64,000 bases of DNA. It comes from Staphylococcus equorum (GTDB taxonomy: Bacteria; Bacillota; Bacilli; Staphylococcales; Staphylococcaceae). Position numbers and translations under genes: made by a program. The DNA lies in NCBI RefSeq assembly GCF_001747895.1, contig NZ_LNNB01000003.1, positions 28,060-92,059 of the forward strand, read 5' to 3'. Below are positions 37,801 through 47,866 of this stretch, in pieces (within the stretch, counting starts at the first letter, position 1; each line of letters starts with the position of its first letter). The notes under the pieces are model-generated. The model saw only the letters and a list, made by a program, of their open reading frames with translations. It ran no database searches and had not been told where the DNA came from.

Positions 37801-38985
37801 TTATCTTACATATTCAAAAATACCAGCAGCGCCCATTCCAACGCCAATACACATCGTAACCATGCCGTATTTCGTATCTGGCTGTTTCTTCATTTCAGAA
37901 AGTAATCTTCCTACTAACATCGCGCCTGTTGCGCCAAGCGGATGCCCTAGCGAAATTGCACCGCCGTTAACATTCGTTTTCTCAATATCTAAACCTGTTT
38001 CTCTAATAGAGGCTAACGTTTGAGATGCAAATGCTTCGTTTAACTCAACTAAATCAATATCTTTAACATCCAAGTTTGCTAATTTCAATGCTTCTGGAAT
38101 TGCATAAGCTGGACCAATACCCATTAATTTAGGATCTACGCCCACGGCTTTAAAGCCAACGAAGCGTGCAATTGGTTTCACGCCTAATTCTTTCACTTTT
38201 TCACCAGACATGACCACGACAAACCCTGAACCATCTGTTAAGGGGGCCGAGGAGCCTGCGGTCACTGTACCGTCAGCCTTAAACACTGTAGGTAATTTAG
38301 CTAAAGTTTCCTTATTTGTATCTGGTCTGATTAATTCATCGTCTTTAAATACTTCTTTCGAAACGACTGGACCATTTTGATCATAAGTGACTTTATTCAC
38401 TTCAATCGGTATAATTTCGTCATCAAATTTACCTTCTTGTTGTGCTCTTGTAGCACGTTGATGACTCTGTACTGCATATGCATCCTGATCTTCTCTAGAT
38501 ACATTATAAGTTTCTGCTACCATTTCTGCAGTCAGTCCCATTGGATAAGAAACACCTGAATCTTCGTCCTGTAGAATTGGGTTATTCGTTGGTTCATTAC
38601 CACCCATTGGTACTGCACTCATTAATTCAATACCGCCTGCTACAAGGATGTCTGCTTGATTCGCGTTAATCTGGTTTGCTGCATGTGCAATTGTTTGAAG
38701 TCCTGATGAACAGTAACGGTTGACCGTTTGTCCTGGTACTTCGTTTGGCATGCCTGCAAGTAATGCAATCGTTCTTGCAATGTTCTGTCCTTGCAAACCT
38801 TCTGGGAACGAATTACCGACGATAACGTCTTCTACCATGCTAGGATCAAATGAACCTCCAACTCTTTCTAATACACCTTTTAATACTTTTGCTGCCACTT
38901 CATCTGGTCTTTCGTGAGCCATCTCTCCATTCTTTGCCTTACCAGCTGCTGAACGTCCATAAGCTACAATATATGCATCTCGCAT
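37801..38985 (-). CDS. fadA: Acetyl-CoA acyltransferase (thiolase)
   Basis: A 394-residue thiolase that cleaves 3-ketoacyl-CoA in the last step of beta-oxidation. The acyl-accepting Cys is in NRYCSSGLQ near residue 87, the catalytic His is in GGAISLGHPLGATGA near residue 350, and the second active-site Cys is in TMCIGVGMG near residue 380. It lacks the extra length of trifunctional fusions. It is the last gene of the fad operon, 32 bp after fadB. Confidence 0.94.
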   Translation of the reverse strand: MRDAYIVAYGRSAAGKAKNGEMAHERPDEVAAKVLKGVLERVGGSFDPSMVEDVIVGNSFPEGLQGQNIARTIALLAGMPNEVPGQTVNRYCSSGLQTIAHAANQINANQADILVAGGIELMSAVPMGGNEPTNNPILQDEDSGVSYPMGLTAEMVAETYNVSREDQDAYAVQSHQRATRAQQEGKFDDEIIPIEVNKVTYDQNGPVVSKEVFKDDELIRPDTNKETLAKLPTVFKADGTVTAGSSAPLTDGSGFVVVMSGEKVKELGVKPIARFVGFKAVGVDPKLMGIGPAYAIPEALKLANLDVKDIDLVELNEAFASQTLASIRETGLDIEKTNVNGGAISLGHPLGATGAMLVGRLLSEMKKQPDTKYGMVTMCIGVGMGAAGIFEYVR

Positions 38986-39017
38986 TAAAGTTCACCCTTT
39001 CTTTTTACTCTCAATTA

Positions 39018-41276
39018 TTAATTGCGTAGTGGTTTTCCTTTTTCTAACATGTGTGAAATTCTGTCATACGTTTTTTTATTTTGTAAAAGTTCTAAAAATC
39101 TTTCTTTTTCAAGTGTCTGTAAATATCTTTGATTCACGTATGTGTTACGAGGAATGTCACCGCCTGCTAAAACTTCTGCCACTTTTAACGTAATTTCATA
39201 ATCGTAGTCACTGATAAAGTTACCCATACGTTGTGCATCTAACTGACCTTCAGCTAATGCCTTAAAGTCTTTGCCTAAAGCAATGTATTGTGATTTTGGT
39301 GTAGGTACGTAATTTGTTTCTGATTCGTAACGTGCTCTATTTAATGCAACTTCGACACGTCTTTCAGTATTCAAAATTACAGTATCTGTCTCTCTTAAAT
39401 AACCATATTTCACTGCTTCATATGCATTTGTTGAGACTTTTGCAAAACCAACTTGCATTAATATTTTAGTAATTGAATCTTGTTTATCATTATTTTTATG
39501 ATTTGTGCGCAATACTCTATCCGTTAATTCTGCGAGTCCACCACCAGCTGGTAGTAACCCTACGCCTGTCTCGACAAGACCAATATAAGATTCACTTGCA
39601 GCAACCACAAATGGTGAATGAAGTACAAGTTCACAACCGCCACCTAACGCTCTGCCTTGAACTGCAGTAACAACTGGTTTCAACGCATGTTTCAGTCTAG
39701 TGAAAATATAATGTAGTTTTCCGACCATGTCACCTACTTCAGAGACCACTTTATTTTCTTCGTGTGCTTTTTTCATTTGATACAAATTCGCACCGACACT
39801 AAAGTTGTTGCCGCCTGCATAGATGATCATGCTACTGTAGTCTTCATCTTCTAATTTGTTAATAGATTCTAATAAATCATCAAGGAATCCGCCAGTAATC
39901 ACATTGTTTTTACTTTGTAATTTTAATAGCAATTGATCTTTATGCGCTACTGATAAGTTAGAATCTGCTCTTTCCCAAATCTCTTGGTCAATATACTCTG
40001 CTACTGGTGTAACACGTTCAATCGATTCACCTTCACTATAGAATGCTTCATTGCGTTGCTCTATCCAATCTGGAAGTGATCCTAATTCTTCTTTCATGCG
40101 TGACTTCACACGTTCGAAGCCCATTAAGTCCCACAATTGGAATGGCCCTTGTTTCCAGTTAAAGCCCCATACTAAGGCGCGATCAATATCTTTAAAATCT
40201 GTTGCCGCTTTAGGTACATTAATCGCTGAATAATAGAAGTTATTTCTCAATGTTTCCCATAAAAATACGCCGGCATCATCTTGTGCATTAAAGATAACGT
40301 CTAAGTTAGAAGCCAAGTCTTTACTAAACTTACCTAAAATCTCTAATTGTGGTGGTTGCGGTGGCACATAATCATTTTGTTCTGAATCAAAGACGAAACG
40401 TTTTTTATCTACTTTTTTATAAAACCCTTGTTTCGTTTTATTACCTAATGCACCTTTTGCTGCTAATTTTTCCGAAAGTTTTACATCGTGGAAAAATGGT
40501 TGTTCATCTGGTACGTTTTGCATGCCTTTAATTACTGTCATAGCAATATCAAGACCAACTAAATCTGATAAACCATACGTTCCCATTTTTGGTCGTCCAA
40601 TACTACGCCCAGTCAAAGCATCCACTTCTGTAATAGAAAAGTCTTGGTTTTCTGCTCTGTACATAATGTCATTCATCGTTTGTGTACCAACGCGGTTTGC
40701 CACAAACCCTGGGACATCATTTGCAACGATGACACCTTTACCTAATACGTCTTCTGCAAATGCTTGTACGCGTTCCACTACTGCTTCAGACGTTTTTTCA
40801 TTTGGAATCACTTCGACTAACTTCATAATGCGTGGTGGATTAAAGAAATGCATTCCGAAAAATCGTGCTTTATCTTTTTCTTCAAATACATCTGCAATCG
40901 ATTCAATTGGAATTCCTGATGTATTCGTTGCAAATATAGCGTCAGCTTTTGCTACTTTTTTTACTTTATCCCAAACTTGATGCTTAATATCTACTTCTTC
41001 TTTTACTGCTTCAATATAAATGTCCGCATCATCTTGCTCAACCAAATCTTCATTAAAGTTGCCATAAGATAAATTTGAGGCAAAGGCTAAATCAAATAGC
41101 TGTGGGCGCTTTGGATTTGTTATGATTTCATATGCTTTTTTGGAAATTTTATTAGGTTCATGCTCATCAATCACAATGTCTAATAATTTTACTTTTAAAC
41201 CTGCGTTGACAAGGAGCGCAGCGATTTGACTACCCATCGTACCTGCACCTAACACAGTTGCTTTTCTAATCGTCAT
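39018..41276 (-). CDS. fadB: 3-hydroxyacyl-CoA dehydrogenase/enoyl-CoA hydratase fusion
   Basis: A 752-residue bifunctional enzyme of beta-oxidation. The NAD-binding dehydrogenase comes first (VLGAGTMGSQIAALL near residues 8-22, then FFNPPRIMKLVEVI and NRVGTQTMNDI). The crotonase-type hydratase half follows from about residue 460, with NNFSVGANL and the oxyanion segment VQGRALGGGCEL, and then GLVETGVGLLPAGGG with the catalytic Glu. This order is reversed relative to E. coli FadB but is normal for Firmicutes. It lies between fadD and fadA. Confidence 0.94.
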   Translation of the reverse strand: MTIRKATVLGAGTMGSQIAALLVNAGLKVKLLDIVIDEHEPNKISKKAYEIITNPKRPQLFDLAFASNLSYGNFNEDLVEQDDADIYIEAVKEEVDIKHQVWDKVKKVAKADAIFATNTSGIPIESIADVFEEKDKARFFGMHFFNPPRIMKLVEVIPNEKTSEAVVERVQAFAEDVLGKGVIVANDVPGFVANRVGTQTMNDIMYRAENQDFSITEVDALTGRSIGRPKMGTYGLSDLVGLDIAMTVIKGMQNVPDEQPFFHDVKLSEKLAAKGALGNKTKQGFYKKVDKKRFVFDSEQNDYVPPQPPQLEILGKFSKDLASNLDVIFNAQDDAGVFLWETLRNNFYYSAINVPKAATDFKDIDRALVWGFNWKQGPFQLWDLMGFERVKSRMKEELGSLPDWIEQRNEAFYSEGESIERVTPVAEYIDQEIWERADSNLSVAHKDQLLLKLQSKNNVITGGFLDDLLESINKLEDEDYSSMIIYAGGNNFSVGANLYQMKKAHEENKVVSEVGDMVGKLHYIFTRLKHALKPVVTAVQGRALGGGCELVLHSPFVVAASESYIGLVETGVGLLPAGGGLAELTDRVLRTNHKNNDKQDSITKILMQVGFAKVSTNAYEAVKYGYLRETDTVILNTERRVEVALNRARYESETNYVPTPKSQYIALGKDFKALAEGQLDAQRMGNFISDYDYEITLKVAEVLAGGDIPRNTYVNQRYLQTLEKERFLELLQNKKTYDRISHMLEKGKPLRN

Positions 41277-41328
41277 ACTAAAACCTCCAAATTGTTTTTT
41301 CTATAGTTTCAATCGTTCATGCTTTATA

Positions 41329-42537
41329 TTAAATAAATGCTGAGTCTCCTGTGATTGCTCTGCCAATTACGAGCGCATTGACTTCATGTGTACCTTCATA
41401 TGTGTAAACCGCTTCAGCATCTGCAAAGAATCTTGCAATGTCATACTCTCCAGCTAAAATACCGTTACCACCATGTACGCCACGGCCCATTGCTACTGTT
41501 TCTCTTAATCTTAATGCATTCATCATCTTAGCTGTTGAAGTTGCCACTTCATCATATTCACCTTTCGCTTGCATGCGTGCAAGTTGCGCACATGTCGCCA
41601 TTGCTTGCGCAAGATTGCCTTGCATCATGGCTAATTTCTCTTGAATTAATTGGAACTTACTAATTTCTTTACCAAACTGTTTACGTTGCGTTACGTAGTC
41701 TGTCGTAGCTTTTAATGCACCTGCCATCGCTCCTGTTGCCATATACGCCACGCCTGCACGAGTAGAATATAATACTTTCGCAATATCTTTAAAGCTATTA
41801 ATATTTTGCAGCCTTTGTTCTTCTTTAACGACCACATTTTTCAAACGAATATTAGCATTCGGTATGATACGTAATGCGATTTTATTTTCAATAAGATCGA
41901 TTTCCACGCCTTCTTGGTCTGGTTCGATAATAAACCCTTTAGGTTTTCCAGTATCCACGTCCACTGCATACAGTGGTATCACATCAGCGACATTCGCTCC
42001 ACCGATCCATTTTTTCGTACCATTAATAATCCACTCATCGCCTTCTCTTTTAGCAGTTGTTTCTAAACCACCTGCGACATCAGAGCCATGTTCTGGTTCT
42101 GTTAAAGCAAAACACGTACGTAATTCGTGTGACTGTAATTTTGGTAAATAATAAGCTTGTTGCTCCTTACTACCACCAAACCAAAACGAATTATGACCTA
42201 AGCCTTGATGTACACCTAGCAGTGTCGCTAAAGATACATCAAATTTAGCTATTGTATATGACATGAAGAATTGGAACATCTGACTTGGCGTATGTTCACC
42301 TTCACGTCCTTCATATAATAATGGATTGTTGAAATAATCTAACTTTCCTAATTCATCAAAGTAGTCTTCGGGCTGTGTCGCGTTTATCCAATGTTCATTA
42401 ATAGAGTCGCGGTACTTTTCTTCTAACATATCATTAAGCTGTTTTAATAATTTAACTTCTCCTTCAGTTAAATCTTTCGCAATACTTAAAATATCCTCTG
42501 GATATAATGCTTTGATTACTTCTTCTTTTGTTGGCAT
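41329..42537 (-). CDS. fadD: Acyl-CoA dehydrogenase
   Basis: A 402-residue FAD flavoenzyme oxidising acyl-CoA to 2-enoyl-CoA. Signature blocks are ALTEPEHGSDVAGG with FAD and substrate contacts, KKWIGGANVADV, RKQFGKEISKFQ, and the C-terminal YEGTHEVNALVIGRAITG with the catalytic-region Glu. FadD is the S. aureus operon name and does not mean the E. coli acyl-CoA ligase. The ATG at 42537 is chosen for the GGAGG upstream; an upstream in-frame start at 42582 would run through the cre site. Confidence 0.92.
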   Translation of the reverse strand: MPTKEEVIKALYPEDILSIAKDLTEGEVKLLKQLNDMLEEKYRDSINEHWINATQPEDYFDELGKLDYFNNPLLYEGREGEHTPSQMFQFFMSYTIAKFDVSLATLLGVHQGLGHNSFWFGGSKEQQAYYLPKLQSHELRTCFALTEPEHGSDVAGGLETTAKREGDEWIINGTKKWIGGANVADVIPLYAVDVDTGKPKGFIIEPDQEGVEIDLIENKIALRIIPNANIRLKNVVVKEEQRLQNINSFKDIAKVLYSTRAGVAYMATGAMAGALKATTDYVTQRKQFGKEISKFQLIQEKLAMMQGNLAQAMATCAQLARMQAKGEYDEVATSTAKMMNALRLRETVAMGRGVHGGNGILAGEYDIARFFADAEAVYTYEGTHEVNALVIGRAITGDSAFI

Positions 42538-42557
42538 AATTAAAACCTCCACTTTAA

Positions 42558-42571
42558 TGTTAACGCTTACA
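42558..42571. promoter_or_regulatory. cre site (CcpA) inside the fad operon
   Basis: The minus strand reads TGTAAGCGTTAACA, a full match to the cre consensus TGWAANCGNTNNCA. It lies in the 93-bp spacer between fadE and fadD, where it could act as a roadblock or repress an internal promoter. Confidence 0.7.
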
Positions 42572-42630
42572 AAGATTGTCAAAAAATTTTATAGTTACTA
42601 TTTTAAAATATTTATAAAAGCATAAGTTAT

Positions 42631-44157
42631 TTAAGCTAATTCATCATCTTGTTGACGTGCTTTGTCAGCTTTACTATTCATCTTCTTCTGTAACTCTAAC
42701 TTATCTGGTTTTGAAGTTGAGTTCAGCGGAATATTTGTTAATTTTAAATACATTCTCGGAATTTTATATCCAGCTATGTTTTCTCTCATGTGCGCGTCCA
42801 GTTTTTGTTCAAAGTCTGGATCATCTTCAGTCAATACCACTGCTGCTGAGACAGATTCTCCATATTTGGGACTTTCATAGCTCACTACCACACCTTGTGC
42901 TACTAAAGGATGTGTTGCTAAGACCGCTTCTACTTCTGAAGGCAACACATTTTCACCACCAGTGATAATCATTTCTTTACGTCTATCAACAATATAGATA
43001 TCACCGTCTTCATCTATTTTTGCTAAATCTCCTGTTAAGAAATATCCATCTTTGAAGTTTTTCGCTGTTTCTTCAGGCTTCTTCCAATAACCCGGTGTGA
43101 CATTATTACCTCTTACAGCTAATTCACCAATTTCTCCAGTTTGTATATCTTCAAATTCATCATTTAAAATACGGTAATCTACGAACATGACGGGTTGTCC
43201 AATACTACCAGGTTTTTCAGCACCATTTTCTGGCGTGTTAACCATTGTAAGTGGTGCTTCCGTTAAACCGTAACCATTAATGATAGATAAGCCCATGCTG
43301 TTAAATTTCTTTTGCACAGCTGGTAGCGGTGCTGACCCACCTTGAAGTAAGAATTCAATGTTATCGAAGTTTTTAAGGTCAAAATTCTCTGCAACTAACA
43401 TTGCATAGTACATCGTTGGTATCTGTATTAAATAATCAGGCTTGTAATGTGCCATGAGATCATTCAATGCTTCACCATTGAAGTAACGTTGTATAATCAA
43501 TGTGCCGCCTGCCATTAACAATGGTAACGTCAAATCATTAAAACCTAATACATGAAACATGGGTGTTGAAACAATGGTCTTATACGTAGAATTTATTTTA
43601 TAAGTGAGTGCCGTGTTTATTGGATTACTGACGAAAGTTTCATACGTAAACATAACGCCCTTAGGTAATCCTGTGGTACCACTCGTGTACATTAACGCTG
43701 CTAAATCATCTTTTTCTACATTTAACGTTTTGAATGGACGGTGATTGTTAGGATTCACCATATCATCATATTGCTCGGAATCAACATCCATATGAATGAG
43801 TCCGTCTGCAATGCCTTCTAAACTTGATAAATGCTTTTGTGAATAAAAAATTAATTTCACATCAGAATCTTGGATCACACTTTCAATTTCCTGTGGTTTT
43901 AAACGCCAATTCATCGGTAAATATACTGCACCTATCTTGAATGTAGCGAATAGTAAATCTAGAATAGCTACATCGTTTGGTGAAAAAATACCAACGACGT
44001 CCCCACGTTCTATACCTTGATCTTGTAAATGGTTTGCTAAATTCTCTGCACGTTTATTTAAATCTTGATAAGTCCATTCAGTACCTTTAAATGGATCGAT
44101 AACTGCTGGCTTTTCCTCATCAAATACTGCTCTCGTTTTAATCCAGTCGTAATTCAT
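42631..44157 (-). CDS. fadE: Long-chain acyl-CoA synthetase (AMP-forming)
   Basis: A 508-residue ANL-superfamily ligase that activates fatty acids to acyl-CoA. The P-loop motif is MYTSGTTGLPKGVMF near residue 152, the A5 motif is NGYGLTEAP, the A7 motif YFLTGDLAKIDEDGDIYIVDRRKEMI, and the A10-type Lys lies in the C-terminal SKPDKLELQKK. FadE is the S. aureus operon name. It follows fadX by 18 bp. Confidence 0.92.
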   Translation of the reverse strand: MNYDWIKTRAVFDEEKPAVIDPFKGTEWTYQDLNKRAENLANHLQDQGIERGDVVGIFSPNDVAILDLLFATFKIGAVYLPMNWRLKPQEIESVIQDSDVKLIFYSQKHLSSLEGIADGLIHMDVDSEQYDDMVNPNNHRPFKTLNVEKDDLAALMYTSGTTGLPKGVMFTYETFVSNPINTALTYKINSTYKTIVSTPMFHVLGFNDLTLPLLMAGGTLIIQRYFNGEALNDLMAHYKPDYLIQIPTMYYAMLVAENFDLKNFDNIEFLLQGGSAPLPAVQKKFNSMGLSIINGYGLTEAPLTMVNTPENGAEKPGSIGQPVMFVDYRILNDEFEDIQTGEIGELAVRGNNVTPGYWKKPEETAKNFKDGYFLTGDLAKIDEDGDIYIVDRRKEMIITGGENVLPSEVEAVLATHPLVAQGVVVSYESPKYGESVSAAVVLTEDDPDFEQKLDAHMRENIAGYKIPRMYLKLTNIPLNSTSKPDKLELQKKMNSKADKARQQDDELA

Positions 44158-44175
44158 ATTTTTCTCCCCCTTAAT

Positions 44176-45750
44176 TTAAATACGATCTTCCGACTTAATT
44201 ACCTGAGACAGACCTCCCCATGTGTTTTGATAAATATCACTCTGTATTACCTTAATCTCTTCAGAAATGATTGGTTGAAACTCCATATTTGCTAAAATAT
44301 CTCGTTCTAAATCTAAGCCAGGTGCAATTTCAATTAATTTAATACCTTTGTCCGTTAGTTCAAATACTGCGCGTTCGGTAACAAAATAAACTTCCTGTGC
44401 TAATTTTTGTGCATTTTCAACATTAAAATCTATGTTGCCCACTTGTTTTACAAATTTAGGTGACTTACCTTGGGTTTCCACTTGAGCTTCACCATTAGCG
44501 AAATTTAGTTGACCCCCAACAACCATTGAAGCTGAAAAAACAATTTTTTTAACTGATTGGCTAATATCAATAAAACCGCCACAACCATTCATTTTGTCTC
44601 CAAACTTAGACACATTAACATTGCCATATTGGTCAACTTCAGCAAAGCTTAGAAATGCAACATCTATACCACCGTTATAGATAAAATCCCATGTTAACTC
44701 ATGTCTGATACGTGCACTGAGATTATAGTTCATACCAAAGTAATTACCACTACTAATCAATCCACCAAAAACGCCTGTATCTATATTCGTTTGAACTAAA
44801 TGATTGGCTTGCTCCTCTTCTAAAACATTCGACAATTCATTATTAATGCCAAAACCAATACTGATTACGTCTCCCTCAAGTAAAAATTGAGCTGCACGTC
44901 TCAAAATCACTTTACGGCTACCTAATGCTATATATGGCTCTCGCATCTCAGTAATCTGATAATGTCCTGAAAGTGCTGGGTCATATTGTGTTTGGACAAC
45001 CTGTCTATGATATTTTGGGTTACTATTAACTACAACATAATCTACAAGTTTACCCGGAATAAATACATCACTCGGATTGAAACGCCCACTTTGGATGACT
45101 GCTTTCACTTGCACAATCACTTTACCTTTATTCTTATGTGTAGCTGCTGCAACACTGTAACCCTCTCCAAGGTGTGCTTCATGCGTCATATAAATATTAC
45201 CTTCTGTATCGGCATATGTACCTCGTAACAATGCGACATCAATTTCTGGAAAATCATAATTTAAATATGTTTCTCCGTTGATTTCAATTAAAGATACTAA
45301 ATCCTCTGTCGTACGTGTATTTACTTTGCCACCAGAATATCTAGGATCGACATTAGTATTCAGCCCAATCTTAGTAATTGTCCCTGGTGAAGCAGGTGTT
45401 TGACTACGATAATGTGTCGTAATTACACCTTGAGGCACGTAATAGGCTTCAATATCATTATTGCGCATTGCATTGATTGTCTTAGGTGAACCAGTAATAA
45501 TACTTGTGATTAATCGTTTGATCATACCCCTTGATACAAAAGAATCTAAATCATAACTGTCACCACGATAATCACTAATATCGTTTGCCAACATAAAGGT
45601 GAAGGCTTTAGGTGTTTGATGCTCATCATATTGATCGACTAATGTTTTGAGAATCTCAGCTGGTAAGTTAGCCGTTGATAATGCTGCTAGGGCTATCACA
45701 TCACCTTCATTAATGATGTCTTTCAAATCTGAAAACGGAATAATTTTCAT
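44176..45750 (-). CDS. fadX: Acetate/propionate-type CoA-transferase
   Basis: A 524-residue family I CoA-transferase with fused alpha (about 1-260) and beta (about 280-524) halves. It shows VISIGFGINNELSN and, in the second half, VDQYGNVNVSKFGDKMNGCGGFIDIS, followed by the active-site region FVTERAVFEL. It moves CoA between short-chain acyl-CoA and acids and heads the fadXEDBA operon, so it may prime or finish fatty acid breakdown. The region upstream has a cre-like palindrome at 45831. Confidence 0.92.
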   Translation of the reverse strand: MKIIPFSDLKDIINEGDVIALAALSTANLPAEILKTLVDQYDEHQTPKAFTFMLANDISDYRGDSYDLDSFVSRGMIKRLITSIITGSPKTINAMRNNDIEAYYVPQGVITTHYRSQTPASPGTITKIGLNTNVDPRYSGGKVNTRTTEDLVSLIEINGETYLNYDFPEIDVALLRGTYADTEGNIYMTHEAHLGEGYSVAAATHKNKGKVIVQVKAVIQSGRFNPSDVFIPGKLVDYVVVNSNPKYHRQVVQTQYDPALSGHYQITEMREPYIALGSRKVILRRAAQFLLEGDVISIGFGINNELSNVLEEEQANHLVQTNIDTGVFGGLISSGNYFGMNYNLSARIRHELTWDFIYNGGIDVAFLSFAEVDQYGNVNVSKFGDKMNGCGGFIDISQSVKKIVFSASMVVGGQLNFANGEAQVETQGKSPKFVKQVGNIDFNVENAQKLAQEVYFVTERAVFELTDKGIKLIEIAPGLDLERDILANMEFQPIISEEIKVIQSDIYQNTWGGLSQVIKSEDRI

Positions 45751-45830
45751 ACTTGCGACTCCTATCTTTGTTTAATCCGGCTATTTTATCTATCATTTTC
45801 CCCTTGAATAATCTCTCCCCTTTATATAAA

Positions 45831-45844
45831 TGTAAGCCCTTACA
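45831..45844. promoter_or_regulatory. cre-like palindrome upstream of fadX
   Basis: TGTAAGCCCTTACA is a symmetric element matching the cre consensus except for one of the central CG bases. It lies 81-94 bases upstream of the fadX start. Confidence 0.5.
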
Positions 45845-45949
45845 TGTAATATACCATCATTATTGAAAATTATGCAAAAATTTTTTATTTTACATAGTAA
45901 ATTAATAAACAAACGGGATAATGGCGGGCAGATATGAGTGAATTAAAAA

Positions 45950-45992
45950 TCCCTTCAAAATCCACACTTTTTCAGCGGACACCTTGAAGGGA
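45950..45992 (-). terminator. Intrinsic terminator after the universal stress protein gene
   Basis: On the minus strand TTCCCTTCAAGGTGTCC pairs imperfectly with GGATTTTGAAGGGA and is followed by five T. It ends transcription from the gene at 46090 before the fad promoter region. Nothing else is seen in the gap 45751-46089 apart from the cre-like site. Confidence 0.75.
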
Positions 45993-46089
45993 ATATATCA
46001 TTATAAGATTGTAGTACTTTTCAGGTCAGTATATATTAAAAATATTAGACATGATGGTTAGTTCAATAGAATTTCTATACTTTTTATCT

Positions 46090-46521
46090 TTATTTAACAA
46101 TTAATACTGGGACAGAACTCCTTTTAGCAATCTTATGCGTAACATCTCCTAAAACGTGTTTAATATTCAAACTCACTCTATGATTACTCATAATTACTAA
46201 ATCGTATTCACCTTTATCTGTATCGCCAGAAGTAATTTTGTCTAAGATTGTATCTTTAACAGGTCCAAAATCAATATCTACTTTGTATTGAACCTTTTTT
46301 TCATCTAATTCATGTAAAAATGGAGCAAGATCGCTTTCTGTTTCTCTAATAATATCACTCTTATGTTCAATATAATTTTCTAAATTAGTTGCAAAATTAG
46401 CTTCTTCAACCACATGATAAACTGTAACAATTGAATCTGTATCAACCATTTTTGCTAAATGGTCAGGAATTGCACTAAAATCATTTTCAAAATCATAGGG
46501 TAATAATATATTTTTAAACAT
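46090..46521 (-). CDS. Universal stress protein (UspA family)
   Basis: A 143-residue cytosolic protein with the UspA alpha/beta fold: MFKNILLPYDFENDFSAIPDHLAKM at the start, a VTVYHVVEEANF strand, YDLVIMSNHR near residue 108, and an end with HKIAKRSSVPVLIVK. The glycine-rich ATP loop G-x2-G-x9-G is not clear, so nucleotide binding is uncertain. The ATG at 46521 lies nine bases after AGGAGG; a GTG two codons earlier is closer to it. It is a single gene. Confidence 0.87.
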   Translation of the reverse strand: MFKNILLPYDFENDFSAIPDHLAKMVDTDSIVTVYHVVEEANFATNLENYIEHKSDIIRETESDLAPFLHELDEKKVQYKVDIDFGPVKDTILDKITSGDTDKGEYDLVIMSNHRVSLNIKHVLGDVTHKIAKRSSVPVLIVK

Positions 46522-46756
46522 ATACACTAACCTCCTAGTGGCAAGTATTTAGATACCTATTATTTATATAATACCCTCAAAAATATTTTTTAATTTAGCG
46601 ACAACAGATGCCAACCAATTGGAGAGACAAATTCAAAGTAGTTGAAGTTAGAAACTTTATAATAACAGAGATGTGTCTAATATCATTTTGCATTATGAAA
46701 GGATACAAGATTGTTTATCTCAAATATTCTAATTAATAAACTATAAAGGATTAAAT

Positions 46757-47659
46757 TTAGTTGTTTAGCAATTTGGATTTTAGTATTTTTCTATTTTCTT
46801 CTAATGAGTATGGGTCATTATACCAATAGTTTTCAGCTTTAACGTGAAATACATGACCTTGTTTTACTGCCGGAATATTCTTCCAAACATTAGTTTTTTC
46901 AAATTCTGGAGAGGATTTTCCCTCGCTCATTGTAATAATATAATCTCCAGCGTATTTAGGCATTGATTCTAATGATAAAGCTTTATACCCATCTTTTTCC
47001 ACTACCTTTTCTAAAGATTCTGGCATTTTTAAATTAAATGCCTGATACAAAATTTCTCCTCCTCTACCCCAATCTTTACCGAAAGCATAATATTCTTTAT
47101 TAAAGTCATCAAAAATTGAAACTGTGGCATTAGTGCCAATGTGCTTTTTGATTTCATTAGCATCTTTAGCTGTCTGTTTCTTCCAATTATTCACCCATTG
47201 CTTTGCTTTTTCTTCTTTTCCTAATAATTTTCCTAATTGAAGCTGAGTATCTAAATAATTTCTTTTACCATATTCCATCGGGATTGTTTTTGTGATTTTT
47301 TGGAACTTCTTCAAGTTTTTGTCATCAGTATCTGCAATAATAAGATCTGGTTTTAGTTCAGCTATTTCTTCTACATTTTCAGCGTTTATTTTTTTAACCT
47401 TTTTGAATTTTTCATTTAATATATCACTTTGCTTTATGTCTTTGTTCACACCAACTACATGTCCGCCTAGTTGCTTTATACCTCCTGCGTATGTATCAGC
47501 TGCAACAACTATACGTTGGGGATTTTTGGGTATACTTATCTTTTTACCAGAGTCTAAAGTATACTTTTTTTCATCTTTCGTCTTTTCATTATGATCATTA
47601 TTGCTACATGCAGTCAGTAGCAACAATACTATTAAAAATGGTACTGTTAATTTTTTCAT
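46757..47659 (-). CDS. Iron-siderophore ABC transporter substrate-binding lipoprotein
   Basis: A 300-residue lipoprotein with a signal peptide and lipobox LTAC (Cys near residue 18). The mature part has the FhuD/BtuF-type two-lobed fold: PQRIVVAADTYAGGIKQLGGHVVGV, then ENVEEIAELKPDLIIADTDD in the first lobe, a long helix, and GGEILYQAFNL and NIPAVKQGHVFHV in the second lobe. It should capture an iron-siderophore at the cell surface for an ABC permease encoded elsewhere, because no permease or ATPase gene is adjacent. A Fur box at 47682 overlaps its promoter. Confidence 0.9.
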   Translation of the reverse strand: MKKLTVPFLIVLLLLTACSNNDHNEKTKDEKKYTLDSGKKISIPKNPQRIVVAADTYAGGIKQLGGHVVGVNKDIKQSDILNEKFKKVKKINAENVEEIAELKPDLIIADTDDKNLKKFQKITKTIPMEYGKRNYLDTQLQLGKLLGKEEKAKQWVNNWKKQTAKDANEIKKHIGTNATVSIFDDFNKEYYAFGKDWGRGGEILYQAFNLKMPESLEKVVEKDGYKALSLESMPKYAGDYIITMSEGKSSPEFEKTNVWKNIPAVKQGHVFHVKAENYWYNDPYSLEENRKILKSKLLNN

Positions 47660-47681
47660 CTATGTTCCCCCATATATAATT

Positions 47682-47700
47682 GATATTGATATTCATTATC
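47682..47700 (-). promoter_or_regulatory. Fur box upstream of the siderophore-binding lipoprotein gene
   Basis: The minus strand reads GATAATGAATATCAATATC, matching 16 of 19 bases of the classical Fur consensus. It lies 23-41 bases upstream of the start codon. Confidence 0.82.
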
Positions 47701-47866
47701 AATTATATAATTTTTTATTACTTTAGCAACTACTATTTAAAAATAATTTAATTAATTTAAAAGAACAAAACATGTAATATAAGGGCGTCTTAATTCATAA
47801 AACGAAAATTTTCATAAGCTTATGAGTGTTACAAAAACGTATTAACTGAGACAATAGAAAATAATA

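Noticed and set aside
40522..40980. 152-codon frame on the plus strand inside fadB
   Set aside because: Shadow of a strongly conserved dehydrogenase domain, with no start signal.
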